Shown: piece by piece, positions 26,819 to 36,300 of the stretch | Layout of the letters: each line of letters begins with the position of its first letter | Numbering within the stretch: position 1 is the stretch's first letter | Assembly (NCBI GenBank): GCA_947370975.1 | Contig: CANBNG010000016.1 | Span: 48,002-112,001 of the forward strand | Source of the DNA: Beijerinckiaceae bacterium | GTDB taxonomy: Bacteria > Pseudomonadota > Alphaproteobacteria > Rhizobiales > Beijerinckiaceae | DNA: 64,000 bases | Reading direction: 5' to 3' | Notes under the pieces: model-generated | Databases searched by the model: none | Told to the model about the DNA's origin: nothing | The model's input: only the letters and a program-made list of their open reading frames with translations | Made by a program: the position numbers and the translations under genes

Positions 26819-28038
26819 TGTGCGCGTTCCGAGGGGCCAAACTGAACAGAATCCGTAACCTTGAGGGCTGCGGGGTTGAAGATTGAGACCTTCTGTCCGT
26901 CGGCCAGGAAGGCCACACCCGCAACTACAATGGCATCATCCTCCTTCAGGCCGCTGACGACTTCGAGGAAGTTGCTGTTGAGATCGATGATGGTCACAAG
27001 GGTCTTTCGCAGCGCGTTCTTGTCAGCGTCGTAGACGAAGACATAGCCTTCCATGGGCTTAGAACCAGGCACAAGCGAGCGCAGGGGAATCGTCAGACTG
27101 CCGGGCACGCCAGCAGGCCGGACATATTTGAATTGGACGTTCGCCGTCATGCCGGGGCGCAAGACCGCATTGGATCCCTCCACAGCAACGATCACTTGAA
27201 AGGCATTTCCGGCCTCGACGCGCGCGGCGACTTCCGAAACGACACCCTTGTAGCGTTGCCCATTGGCACGAATGCTGATCTCAAGCCCCGGCGCCGTTCG
27301 CTGCATGAGGGAGGCTGGAATCCGAACAGCTACCTGGACCTCGCCGAGAATGTCGATACGCATGACGACCTGGCCTGAACTGACGTCCACGAAAGGTTCA
27401 GCCGTCCGTTTGGCGACAATCCCATCCGCGGGCGCGACAAGATCCGTGCTCTCGAGGCTGCGTTTGGCGAGATCGCGAATGACCTTGCGGCTGGCCAAAG
27501 AAGCCTCGGCCGCGCTAACTTCAGATTGTGCCTGCTCAAAGACACGCTGTGAGGCAAACCCCTGCCCCTTCAGCTCCTCCTGCGCGAGCAGCTTCTTTTT
27601 CGTAAGGACAAGATTGCTTTCCCCATCGCGCAGGTCTGCTTCGGCCGACATCAACTTGAGCAAATAGGATGACTTATCGAGACGCGCGAGAACCTGCCCC
27701 TTGCGGACCTCGTCGCCCTCGCGGAATAAAACTTCGGTGATCCGTCCGCTGACTTCAAATCCAAGCGTCCAATAGCGAATGGGCTGAACCTCGCCGACGA
27801 ATTCACGAACCTGAAGCCCGCTGGCGGTCTTGACGCGTTCCAGTTTTACGGCGCGGATGGATTCGACTGCCTGCTGGGCGGAAACACGCGATGTTACAAG
27901 AGTCGAAACAAACAATGCCGACGCTAGTATCAGAGCGTGTGTGGCCCGCCGGCACAAGGCCTGACGGCACGACCTGAGGCCTAACGGGAGGACCTGGCTC
28001 TCATGCGCAAAACTCTCGCGAGGGCGTCGATTGTTCAT
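26815..28038 (-). CDS. RND periplasmic adaptor (membrane fusion protein)
   Basis: 407 residues. A hydrophobic stretch (ALILASALFVSTLVTSR) after about 32 residues anchors or exports the protein. The mature part has the two lipoyl half-motifs (EGDEVRKGQVLARLD and VAPADGIVAKR) flanking a coiled-coil hairpin of about 90 residues (residues 130-200), then beta-barrel domains. It would bridge the RND pump to an outer-membrane channel. The start lies 79 bases after the ACP stop. The stretch between carries a strong Shine-Dalgarno that is not correctly spaced for this start. Confidence 0.92.
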   Translation of the reverse strand: MNNRRPRESFAHESQVLPLGLRSCRQALCRRATHALILASALFVSTLVTSRVSAQQAVESIRAVKLERVKTASGLQVREFVGEVQPIRYWTLGFEVSGRITEVLFREGDEVRKGQVLARLDKSSYLLKLMSAEADLRDGESNLVLTKKKLLAQEELKGQGFASQRVFEQAQSEVSAAEASLASRKVIRDLAKRSLESTDLVAPADGIVAKRTAEPFVDVSSGQVVMRIDILGEVQVAVRIPASLMQRTAPGLEISIRANGQRYKGVVSEVAARVEAGNAFQVIVAVEGSNAVLRPGMTANVQFKYVRPAGVPGSLTIPLRSLVPGSKPMEGYVFVYDADKNALRKTLVTIIDLNSNFLEVVSGLKEDDAIVVAGVAFLADGQKVSIFNPAALKVTDSVQFGPSERAQ

Positions 28039-28084
28039 GTGGGGTCTCTAACGGTGCGCGCCGGACGTTCAAGAATAATTTCAT
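28001..28084 (-). other. Possible 27-codon leader ORF behind a strong ribosome binding site
   Basis: Just after the ACP stop codon a near-perfect Shine-Dalgarno (AAAGGAGG, complement of 28101-28108) occurs. The first ATG after it, at 28084, opens a 27-residue frame that runs past the adaptor start (28038) in another frame and ends at 28001. The spacing of 16 bases is long. It could be a leader that couples translation of the adaptor, or a coincidence. Confidence 0.25.
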
Positions 28085-28117
28085 CTATTTAAGTATTTTT
28101 CCTCCTTTAGGAAATCA

Positions 28118-28375
28118 TTAATTGGACCGTTCTTCCGACCACAGATATGTGGCGAGCTTCGAGATGCTCGGATAGTCCCAGGCTACTGTCGCCTCGACCG
28201 GTATCTTGAGAAAATCCTCGGCATCTGCGGCGATTTCGACGGCCATCAATGACGTCAGGCCATAAGTTTGCAATGCGACGTCAGGATCGATGGATTCCGG
28301 CTTTGTGCCCGTGAGTTCGGCAACGCGACGGATCAACCAGCCCTCGACATCGGCCTCAGTTAAAGACTTGGTCAT
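28118..28375 (-). CDS. Acyl carrier protein, partner of the acyl-AMP ligase
   Basis: 85 residues of the ACP fold. The phosphopantetheine serine is in the segment TYGLTSLMAVEIAADAED, where GLTS replaces the more usual GLDS; Ser at about residue 45 is intact. It overlaps the upstream ligase by 4 bases (ATGA), which strongly pairs them. The ligase would load a fatty acid directly onto this carrier for delivery to the KS of the megasynthase. The Sfp-type transferase at 59309 could activate it. Confidence 0.9.
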   Translation of the reverse strand: MTKSLTEADVEGWLIRRVAELTGTKPESIDPDVALQTYGLTSLMAVEIAADAEDFLKIPVEATVAWDYPSISKLATYLWSEERSN

Positions 28376-30165
28376 GCAGAAATGATCTCCGACATTGGCA
28401 GGGAGGCAGGCTGCGGCCCGATCATGAGCGGGATGCGCGCGAGCGCGGGTGCGTCAAGGAATCGCCGGCGTATTTCGCTATACCTGGTCTTGCCACTGGT
28501 TGTTTTAGGAATTTCACCGGGGCCCACAAACCAGACGTGATCGAGCCCGACATCAAAACGGCTTATAATATTAGCCTGAACGGATTGAGCGATCTCGGCG
28601 AATGCCGTGCGATCCTTGGCGGCGGCCAACAGACGCCGGGAAGAGCTGGAAATCGAGATCATGCCGATCAGAACTTCGCGGCCATCCGTATCGATAGAGA
28701 GAACAGCCACGTCCTGAATGACTTCATGGCACGGCAATATCGCATTTTCGAGATCGTCAGGGTAAAGGTTGCGGCCAGCAACGATAACGATTTCCTTGCA
28801 CCGCCCGACAATGAAAATCTCGTCATCCAGACGAAAACCCAGATCACCGGTTCGGAAATAGTCCGTCACATCCTCGGACTGCGACAGGCGAGCTCCGAAA
28901 ACCGCCGCTGTCTCGCGATCCCGCTGCCAATATCCGGCTGCGATATGGGGGCCTGAAAGCCAGACTTCACCGATAGCCCCGTCAGAACGCGCCGCACGGG
29001 TATCGGGATCAACAATCGCGGTCTTTTGTCCTTGCGGAGGTGTGCCGCAGGACACCACTTTTTGTCCGGGTGTCGATGGGTCGACAATCTGCGCGACGTT
29101 CTTCTCGTATTTTTCGCGATCCAGATTGAGAATACGCGCTTCGCGCTTCGGCTTTGTTATTCCGGCGAGCAGAGTTGCCTCCGCCATACCGTAGCAGGGA
29201 CGAAAAGAGGAGCTGCTGAATCCAGCTTTTTCGAACCGTTGCGCAAAGGCCTTGAGGGTTTCAGCACGGACACGCTCCGCACCATTGAACGCGGAATGCC
29301 AGGAAGAAAGATCAAGCCCGGCTTCGGCCTCTGGCAAGATGCGCGTGTTGCAAAGATGGTAAGCGAAGTTTGGCCCGCCCGAAACAACGTTGTTCTTTCC
29401 CGAGATCAGCGCCAGCCACCGCAGTGGGCGCTTGACGAAGGTGGCAGGCGCCATAAACCAGCTCTCGGCGCCTACATAAACACTTTGAAGCAGGCCGGCC
29501 ACAAGGCCCATGTCATGAAAATGGGGCAACCACGACACGCATGTCTGGTTCGCCCCAAGGCCGATGCTTTCACAGATCATCCGCGAATTTGCCATAAGGC
29601 CTTCGTGCCGCACGATCACGCCCTTGGGCGCGCCAGTCGAACCAGACGTATATTGCAGCAAGGCGATGCCTTGCGATGTCGGCAGCGCGAATGCGTCTGC
29701 ATGCATTACCGCTTCGAGATCCTCAATCGTTGCCAGGCGTAGATCGGCAAGTCTAGGCGTGGTCGCGAGGCAGGCCAGCGCCTTCACGGCATTTGCGCGC
29801 GACGTCAGCACCAGCCGCGCCTTTGCATTCGAAGCAACATTTTCCAACTGATCTTGCGACCGCTTTGGATTGACCATCGGCACGGGCACAGCGATGACAC
29901 CTGCAATCAAACACGCAAAAAATGCGACCAGAAACTCGAGACCGGCAGGAAAAAGAAGAATGACGCGTGCCGCACCGTCATCGTCGCGCGCTACTTCGCC
30001 GACGAGAGCAGCCGCAGCTGCCCGTGCACGCGTCACCAATTCACTGTTGGTGATCTTTGCAAACTCCTCACCGATTTCCGGCAGAAAGGCATAGGCAAGC
30101 GCATCGGGGCGTGATTCCGCATTGGCAAGCAGGCAAGTCAACAAGGTTGCAGCTTCAGGGCGCAT
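28372..30165 (-). CDS. Fatty acyl-AMP ligase (FAAL)
   Basis: 597 residues of the ANL superfamily. The ATP loop reads LLQYTSGSTGAPKGVIVRH. Further family motifs are GWLPHFHDMGL-like SWLPHFHDMGL and the FRTGDLGF region near residue 420, then GRCKEIVIVAGRNLYP with the hinge residues. FAALs make acyl-AMP and pass the acyl chain to an ACP, bypassing CoA. The gene is coupled to the ACP (4-base overlap) and overlaps the luciferase-like gene by 11 bases. It is the predicted starter for the PKS module. Confidence 0.92.
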   Translation of the reverse strand: MRPEAATLLTCLLANAESRPDALAYAFLPEIGEEFAKITNSELVTRARAAAAALVGEVARDDDGAARVILLFPAGLEFLVAFFACLIAGVIAVPVPMVNPKRSQDQLENVASNAKARLVLTSRANAVKALACLATTPRLADLRLATIEDLEAVMHADAFALPTSQGIALLQYTSGSTGAPKGVIVRHEGLMANSRMICESIGLGANQTCVSWLPHFHDMGLVAGLLQSVYVGAESWFMAPATFVKRPLRWLALISGKNNVVSGGPNFAYHLCNTRILPEAEAGLDLSSWHSAFNGAERVRAETLKAFAQRFEKAGFSSSSFRPCYGMAEATLLAGITKPKREARILNLDREKYEKNVAQIVDPSTPGQKVVSCGTPPQGQKTAIVDPDTRAARSDGAIGEVWLSGPHIAAGYWQRDRETAAVFGARLSQSEDVTDYFRTGDLGFRLDDEIFIVGRCKEIVIVAGRNLYPDDLENAILPCHEVIQDVAVLSIDTDGREVLIGMISISSSSRRLLAAAKDRTAFAEIAQSVQANIISRFDVGLDHVWFVGPGEIPKTTSGKTRYSEIRRRFLDAPALARIPLMIGPQPASLPMSEIISA

Positions 30166-31135
30166 AGATATGATTCCGTTCTAGATCGTCTGGCGCGAGT
30201 TGGAAGGCGTCGGCAAGTGCGCGCACGGCTTCGAGGCGCGGCTCTTGCTCATGCCAGAGATGGAAAAGCATCATTTCATCGGCGTCGTAGCGCTCGATCA
30301 AAGCGGCAATCTGCTCGTGGCATTGGCGTGGCGTGCCGCTGACTACAATACGCAGATCGTTTTTTAGCCAATGCTCAACGCGTTTGACCTGCTCGTCCGC
30401 CGCCTCTTCTGTATCGGCACAAATGCATGTTGCTGCTATTTTCAACCGCCCGTGAAAGCCCTCAGCTCGCGCCTGACAGGCGTCGCGAAAAGCAAATGCG
30501 ACAGCGGGATCCTGCTTGCTGCCACGATGAAACAAGGAATAACCGAAATGCGCGCCATGAGCCGCAGCCCGCCGCGCCGCACGCTCGCTCGAGCCCATGA
30601 CCCATAGGGCAGGTGGCAAAGCATGCTGCGGCGTTGCGCCCAGAGCAAACCGGTGACCCGGCTCGAACCCGCCGCGCAGAAAAGCCGCGAGGTCGGGCAG
30701 TTTTTGTGCGAACGTCTCGGAAATCGCGCCCATCTCGGAAGAATGGATTGAGCTCAGAGCACGCAGCGCAACAGCATCTTCCGGTACGCCAGCGCATACG
30801 CCAAGATCAATGCGGCCTGGATAAAGAGCTGCCAGAGTCCGAAAGGACTCGGCCACGGCAAGCGGACTGTAAAGTGGCAAGAGAATGGCTGCAGCACCAA
30901 GCCGGATATGCGTTGTACATTGTCCGAGCGCGGCCATGACGACTGCCGGCGCGCCCCAGGCAAAATGTGCCTCATGATGCTCTGCCACCCAGAAGGCAGC
31001 GTAGCCTGACTGCTCTGCGACTTTTGCGAATTCGAACGCGTCGCGCAGAACCGATGCCCCGTCACGGCTGGGCGCGATGATCCCAAAGTCGAGGACGGAG
31101 TGAAGGATTACGCGATCAGGCGCCTGCGCGCTCAT
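30155..31135 (-). CDS. Luciferase-like flavin monooxygenase, biosynthetic
   Basis: 326 residues of the luciferase superfamily: LHSVLDFGIIAPSRDGASV at the start, YAAFWVAEHHEAHFAWGAPA, then THIRLGAAAILLPLYSPLAVAE. It resembles the MsnO8-type/CE1758-like FMN-dependent oxygenases that sit inside PKS-NRPS clusters. The reaction is probably a hydroxylation or oxidation of the growing chain, but the position is unknown. It overlaps its neighbour at 31132 by ATGA. Confidence 0.87.
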   Translation of the reverse strand: MSAQAPDRVILHSVLDFGIIAPSRDGASVLRDAFEFAKVAEQSGYAAFWVAEHHEAHFAWGAPAVVMAALGQCTTHIRLGAAAILLPLYSPLAVAESFRTLAALYPGRIDLGVCAGVPEDAVALRALSSIHSSEMGAISETFAQKLPDLAAFLRGGFEPGHRFALGATPQHALPPALWVMGSSERAARRAAAHGAHFGYSLFHRGSKQDPAVAFAFRDACQARAEGFHGRLKIAATCICADTEEAADEQVKRVEHWLKNDLRIVVSGTPRQCHEQIAALIERYDADEMMLFHLWHEQEPRLEAVRALADAFQLAPDDLERNHIYAP

Positions 31136-32145
31136 GCGGGCGCTCCACCACCGATATTGGGCGCCTGCGGATCGACCGCGCTATAGGTATTCCAGAAGAG
31201 GACGTTGCGGTCCGACAGCTTGTGATCGGCCAGGAGACCGAGACATTTTTCCGTATAGGTGATTTCCGTACGAAAGCTTCCGAATGCGGCAACATCACGT
31301 GCGGCTGCCTGCGATGGGGCATGACCAATCCCGTAACCCGGGCCTGCATATCCCTCGACCCAGAGATGCTCTCCCCAATGCAGGGGATCACGGTATCCGC
31401 ATTGGCGCAGCAGAGAGAGCGTTTGTTGGGCAAGCCGTTTCATCTTGCCCGGGCCTGTAACCATCATTGGCACCAAGCGCACAGCGACCAGACGCACCGG
31501 AAGCCGCGCCATCGCAAAACCGAGATATAGGCCAGCTGCAGTGGCACACGTGCCGGTCGGCACGACCACATCATCAGGGCAAGGGATCTGATGATTGCGA
31601 ATGGCGGCCGCGAGTTCGAGGGCACCCTCAATAATCCCCAGAACGCCGATTGGATGTTTGGATCCAGCGGGAATCCAATAGGCCGGTTCACCACCCCAGC
31701 GAACCCGCGCATAACCAAGCGGCGCCTGAGACCAATGTGCGCATCGCCGAACGTCCATTCCAAAGGCCGGCAACAGGTGACGGTTCAACTCGACCTCACG
31801 TGCCGCCGGCTGCGGTAATAACAGCGCGCGTGTGCGGAAGCCGCAAGCCGCGCCATGAACAGCAGTCGCCAGCGCCTGGTGGCTCCCGTATGGGCCCATT
31901 GTGGCGAGGGTCGCAACGCCCCGCGCTTTTGCATGCCCTAGGAAATATTCAAGGTTTCGCACCTTGCTGCCACCATATGCGGCTGATGTCAGATCGTCGC
32001 GCTTGACCCACAAACTGCGCAATTTCCAACGCCGAGCGAGCGCGGCTTCTTCGACAATTGGAGTTGGCCCCGAGAGAAGATCGAGCGCGCGGATGCGTTG
32101 CGCAAGGCCGGGCACGCTCTCGGGCAAATACCGCTGCCTGCTCAT
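31132..32145 (-). CDS. PLP-dependent enzyme, ACC deaminase/D-cysteine desulfhydrase family
   Basis: 337 residues of fold type II. The PLP lysine region reads VKRDDLTSAAYGGSKVRNLEY near residues 48-68, the family hallmark. The glycine loop that grips the phosphate is TGTCATAAGLYLG near residue 200. Relatives open 1-aminocyclopropane-carboxylate or cleave D-cysteine. In this operon it may make or trim an unusual amino acid used by the synthetase at 33311; that is inference. It is coupled to both neighbours by 4-base overlaps. Confidence 0.85.
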   Translation of the reverse strand: MSRQRYLPESVPGLAQRIRALDLLSGPTPIVEEAALARRWKLRSLWVKRDDLTSAAYGGSKVRNLEYFLGHAKARGVATLATMGPYGSHQALATAVHGAACGFRTRALLLPQPAAREVELNRHLLPAFGMDVRRCAHWSQAPLGYARVRWGGEPAYWIPAGSKHPIGVLGIIEGALELAAAIRNHQIPCPDDVVVPTGTCATAAGLYLGFAMARLPVRLVAVRLVPMMVTGPGKMKRLAQQTLSLLRQCGYRDPLHWGEHLWVEGYAGPGYGIGHAPSQAAARDVAAFGSFRTEITYTEKCLGLLADHKLSDRNVLFWNTYSAVDPQAPNIGGGAPA

Positions 32146-33314
32146 TCGTGGCCCCTCTGTGCCCTTGTTGGCGGATAGAGCGCGCCTAGGCCATTCCCCA
32201 CCGCCGCGTGAAAGTCGCTCTCGTCAAAGAAACGGCTCACACGCGGATCTTTGGCTGGATAGGCCCGAACGCGCGCTGAAAGCGCGGGGAGGAGATGTTG
32301 CATCAGCTGAATGAACACCAATGACGGATTGCGATACTCAGCTTCCACATCGATGGCTTGCCCGAGGAGAAAATCGCGGACAGTCTTTGTCAAATCGGCA
32401 ATTGTAGCGAGCATCGTTTCTGCAAACATTTGCTCGGACTGGATCGACGCCATATCAATGATCGATCCAAGATCAACAAATCCGCCATCGATAACGGCGT
32501 TTTTGGCTTCCAGACAATGACCGACACCAAGCGTCTCGATGCTGCTGGCCATAAAACCCAAAGAAAGAAAGCGCGCCACCAGATCGATCCATAAATTGAT
32601 CGTGGCGTTTGGATTGCACAGCGTGGACAATTTTGCACGCCAGGCAATAGCGCCATCCGCTTGACCAAGAATCGTCGGCAAATGCGCCACTCGCAGAGGA
32701 ATGCATGGATAATAATAAACAAACGCGCCCAAGCCGCCCGCGATTTGCTGCTCGACGATGCGCATTGCGCGTTGTGACAATTTCGTGCGCAGCGTCGAAA
32801 GGTGTTTGTCTGCCACATGCTGAGGCCAGCCAATGACAGCTAGCGGCAGGGGCACGCAGGCGAGCGCCTTGAATTGCGCGAGGTGAGCCTTCTGGATCTT
32901 CACCGCGGCATGAGCATCTTCGATAGCCTCTGCCGCAGTGACGGCAAGGGGAATTTTTTGTTCAACTAGCGGAAAATGTTCGAGCGCGGAGAATAACGAT
33001 CGCCCGCGCGCGGGATAATCAATCCGGAACTGCTGCATGGCATCCAGATAGGGCTCGACTGTCCCAGCGAGCGGTTCGCTTCCCTTCACCGCAATCACAC
33101 CGGTTGGTATCCGACGGTAAAAAGCCCGCAAATGACGAAATGGACGAACCTCAACACCGTTGTCAAAAGGCGCCAGCTCCTGCACGAGCCATGACGCATC
33201 CCGCAATGATTCAAGGATGGAGCCAAGCGCTGGGTGCGCATGCAAGAGACCGGGCGCGTCCTGCCGGACGTCCCAAAGAATCACGAAGTCTTTTGCCTGA
33301 TGGGCGCTGGTCAT
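32142..33314 (-). CDS. Unknown protein embedded in the biosynthetic operon
   Basis: 390 residues that I do not recognise. The protein has no signal peptide and no clear membrane segment. A short conserved-looking core reads GVGHCLEAKNAVIDGGFVD around residues 262-280, followed by helical stretches. The middle (VYYYPCIPLRVAHLP) is rich in aromatics. Both ends overlap neighbouring genes by ATGA, so it is translated with the synthetase and the PLP enzyme. A tailoring or substrate-supply role is plausible by position only. Confidence 0.7.
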   Translation of the reverse strand: MTSAHQAKDFVILWDVRQDAPGLLHAHPALGSILESLRDASWLVQELAPFDNGVEVRPFRHLRAFYRRIPTGVIAVKGSEPLAGTVEPYLDAMQQFRIDYPARGRSLFSALEHFPLVEQKIPLAVTAAEAIEDAHAAVKIQKAHLAQFKALACVPLPLAVIGWPQHVADKHLSTLRTKLSQRAMRIVEQQIAGGLGAFVYYYPCIPLRVAHLPTILGQADGAIAWRAKLSTLCNPNATINLWIDLVARFLSLGFMASSIETLGVGHCLEAKNAVIDGGFVDLGSIIDMASIQSEQMFAETMLATIADLTKTVRDFLLGQAIDVEAEYRNPSLVFIQLMQHLLPALSARVRAYPAKDPRVSRFFDESDFHAAVGNGLGALYPPTRAQRGHE

Positions 33315-36300
33315 TTGACCCCGTTTAGCGATCGCATCGCTTTTAACTTTGCAAGACCCGCACGGCGCATCTCCGCCTGCGTCAGCGTATTTTGCAATTG
33401 AACATCTTCAGTCGACAAAAGCGCAAGAGCTGCACATAAAATATCAGGGTTCGCGGCAACCGTCTCCAATACCAATTTGGTTTCTGCCATAATGGATTCA
33501 GCCGTCACCCTGTCGAACAGGTCTATGGAAAATTCGAGCGTGCCTGTCAGCAAGTCTCCGTCGCTGAATGTCAGTAGCAAGTCATATTTAGACGTATTGG
33601 TCTCAACAGGGATCGGCTCGAACCGCACATAGCGCGACGACAGCCCCGCAAACGGACCATTTTGCAAGACCACCTTGACCTGGAACAGCGGCATTTTTCC
33701 CGCCTGCCGCGGCGGGTTGATCTCCTGCACCAATGTGTCGAAGGGAACATCCTGATTGGCAAGCGCTTCCAGCACACGCGTGCGCACTGCTCCAAGAACT
33801 TCCCTGAACGTCGGAAGGTTCTGCAGATCGAGCCTCAGGACAAGCTGATTGATGAAAAAACCAATCAAGGTTTCGGCCGCTTCGTGCCTACGTCCGGCAG
33901 CATCCGTTCCCAGAACGATCTGGTCTTGCCCCGACCGTCTCTTCATGACCAGGGCGAACGCACTTACCAGCACAGTGAACAAAGTCGTTGCCTCTGTGCG
34001 GCAGATTGCCTTGATTGCATCGGACGCGGCCGCGCTCAGTGTAAAGTGTAACAAGCCACCCTCAAGGCTCGGCAGTGCTGGCCGTGGCCTATCCGTCGGC
34101 ACTGCAAGGTCGGGCAAGCCCGCGAGGCGTTGACGCCAATAGGCCAACTGACTTGCAAGCATGCCTGACTCAAGCCATTTTTCCTGCCAAGCGGCATAAT
34201 CAAGATATTGCGCGACCAATGGAGCAATGGTGATATCTCGCTCTTCAATGGCGGCATCGTGGGCCTGCAAAAAGTCGTGTGTGAAGACGCCGACAGACCA
34301 ACCGTCCGAAGCGATATGATCCATCATGACGAGAACAGCGAAATCGGTCTCCGACAATTTAAGAACGAGAAGACGGAGCGGTATTTCTCTCGACAGGTCA
34401 AATGGTCTGAGCGCTTCCATCCGAAATCGGTCTGCGATTGCGCCATCCTGCGCTGCAGGTTGTAAATCCGTGAGATCCTCGAAACGCAAAGGCAGCGCAA
34501 ACTCGGGGGAATCGATAACCGGAAAAGGTTGACCCGCACGATCCTCGATCCGCATCCGCAAGATTTCATGCCGCGCAAGCACGCTTTTCAAAGCCGCAGA
34601 GATCACGTTCAAATTTGTGCGGCCGTTAAGCCTTGCCGCAAGTGCCATATTGTAAAACGGGCTCTCCGGATTGATCTGATGTAAAAACCAGAGACGGGCC
34701 TGCGCCTTTGGCAGTGCCAGATGACCGACATTTCGCGGCAGCACGGGCAAGTGATCGTCGCGCCCCCTTGCCCCATCCAAGCCACCTATCGCGCTAGCAA
34801 GTGACGCAGCGGTTGGATGCATGAACAGCAAGCGGAGCGGAATTTCGATCCCGAGCGCACCGCGCAAGCGCGACACGACTGAGGTTGCGCGCAGCGAATG
34901 GCCACCGAGGTCGAAGAAATTGGCTTCCGCTGGGATGACCGCGACCCCAAGCACATCGCCCCAGACGTTCTTGACAATCTCCAGCAAGGGATCGGCGACG
35001 GGCGCAGGCGAAACTGATGCCTGCGCTATTGCAGGCGCGGGCAGCGCCTTGCGATCAACCTTGCCATTGGAGGTCAACGGAAGAGCATCAAGAAAGATAA
35101 TAAACGCCGGAATCATCGGTGCGGGCAGGCGGGCACGCAAATAGGTGAGCAGAGAAGCTGCATCGGGCGCGCTTCCCTCCCTTGGAACGATATAGGCCAC
35201 GATCTCGCGGTTCATATGCGCATCCGCGACCCCGTCCTCGCCCGTTGTGCGCAGAATGACAGCAGTGTTCTGGACGCATTCATTGCCATTCAGAACAGAT
35301 TCTATCTCGCCAAGCTCAATCCGGAACCCGCGCAGCTTGACTTGCTGGTCCACGCGACCAAGAAATTCGATCACACCATTCGCGTCGAAGCGCGCCCGAT
35401 CACCGGTCGCATACATGATTGCATCCGGGCTCAGCCCGTAGGGATCTTGGACGAAACGCTGTGCAGTGAGCTCTCTCGTTCCGGTATAGCCCTCAGCCAG
35501 ACATTCGCCGCCGATAAAAAGATCGCCCGGCACACCGACGGGCGCAGGATGACGCGCCTGATCGAGAATGTAATAGCGCGCATTTTGAATGGGGCGGCCG
35601 TAGGGAATACTTTTCCACTTGGGATCGATGGACTTCACAATGTGATAATTCGACCAAACCGTTGCCTCTGTCGCGCCGCCCAGGACGACCACTTCGACAT
35701 TTTCAAAGATGGATTTGAGACGCGGCGGAAGATCGAGTGGCGCCCAGTCTCCACTCAAAAACACCAGCCGTAGGGGATGGTTGAGAATTTTCTCGGGCAG
35801 AAGCGTCTGTAATTGCCACAAGGCGGCAGGTGCAGAATCCCAGAATGTGATGGGCTCATGCGCCAGCATAAGCGCGAGCTTGTCGGGATCCGCAAGAGCG
35901 GCGTCACTTGCGACACGAACGGAGCCGCCGGCTGCCAGAATCCCGAATACATCATAGACAGACAGATCAAAGCTTGGTGCTGTGATGAACAACAGCCGGT
36001 CAGTTGGACCCACGCCAAACGTCTTATTGACCCATTCGATCAAGTTGATGACTGGGCGATGACAGACACGGACGCCCTTTGGCACACCTGTCGAGCCCGA
36101 CGTAAAGATGACGTAGGCAAGATCGCTCGCACGGCCAGGATAAATAAAATCTCGCTGCGGAATGGCATCAGTGGCGTCTGCGACAAATATATCGACATTG
36201 CGTCCAGCAAGACATTTCTCGGCGTCCGTCACATGACGTGCCTGGCTGATGACCATCCTGATATCGAGTTCATCGAGGATGTGATGAGCACGCACATGGG

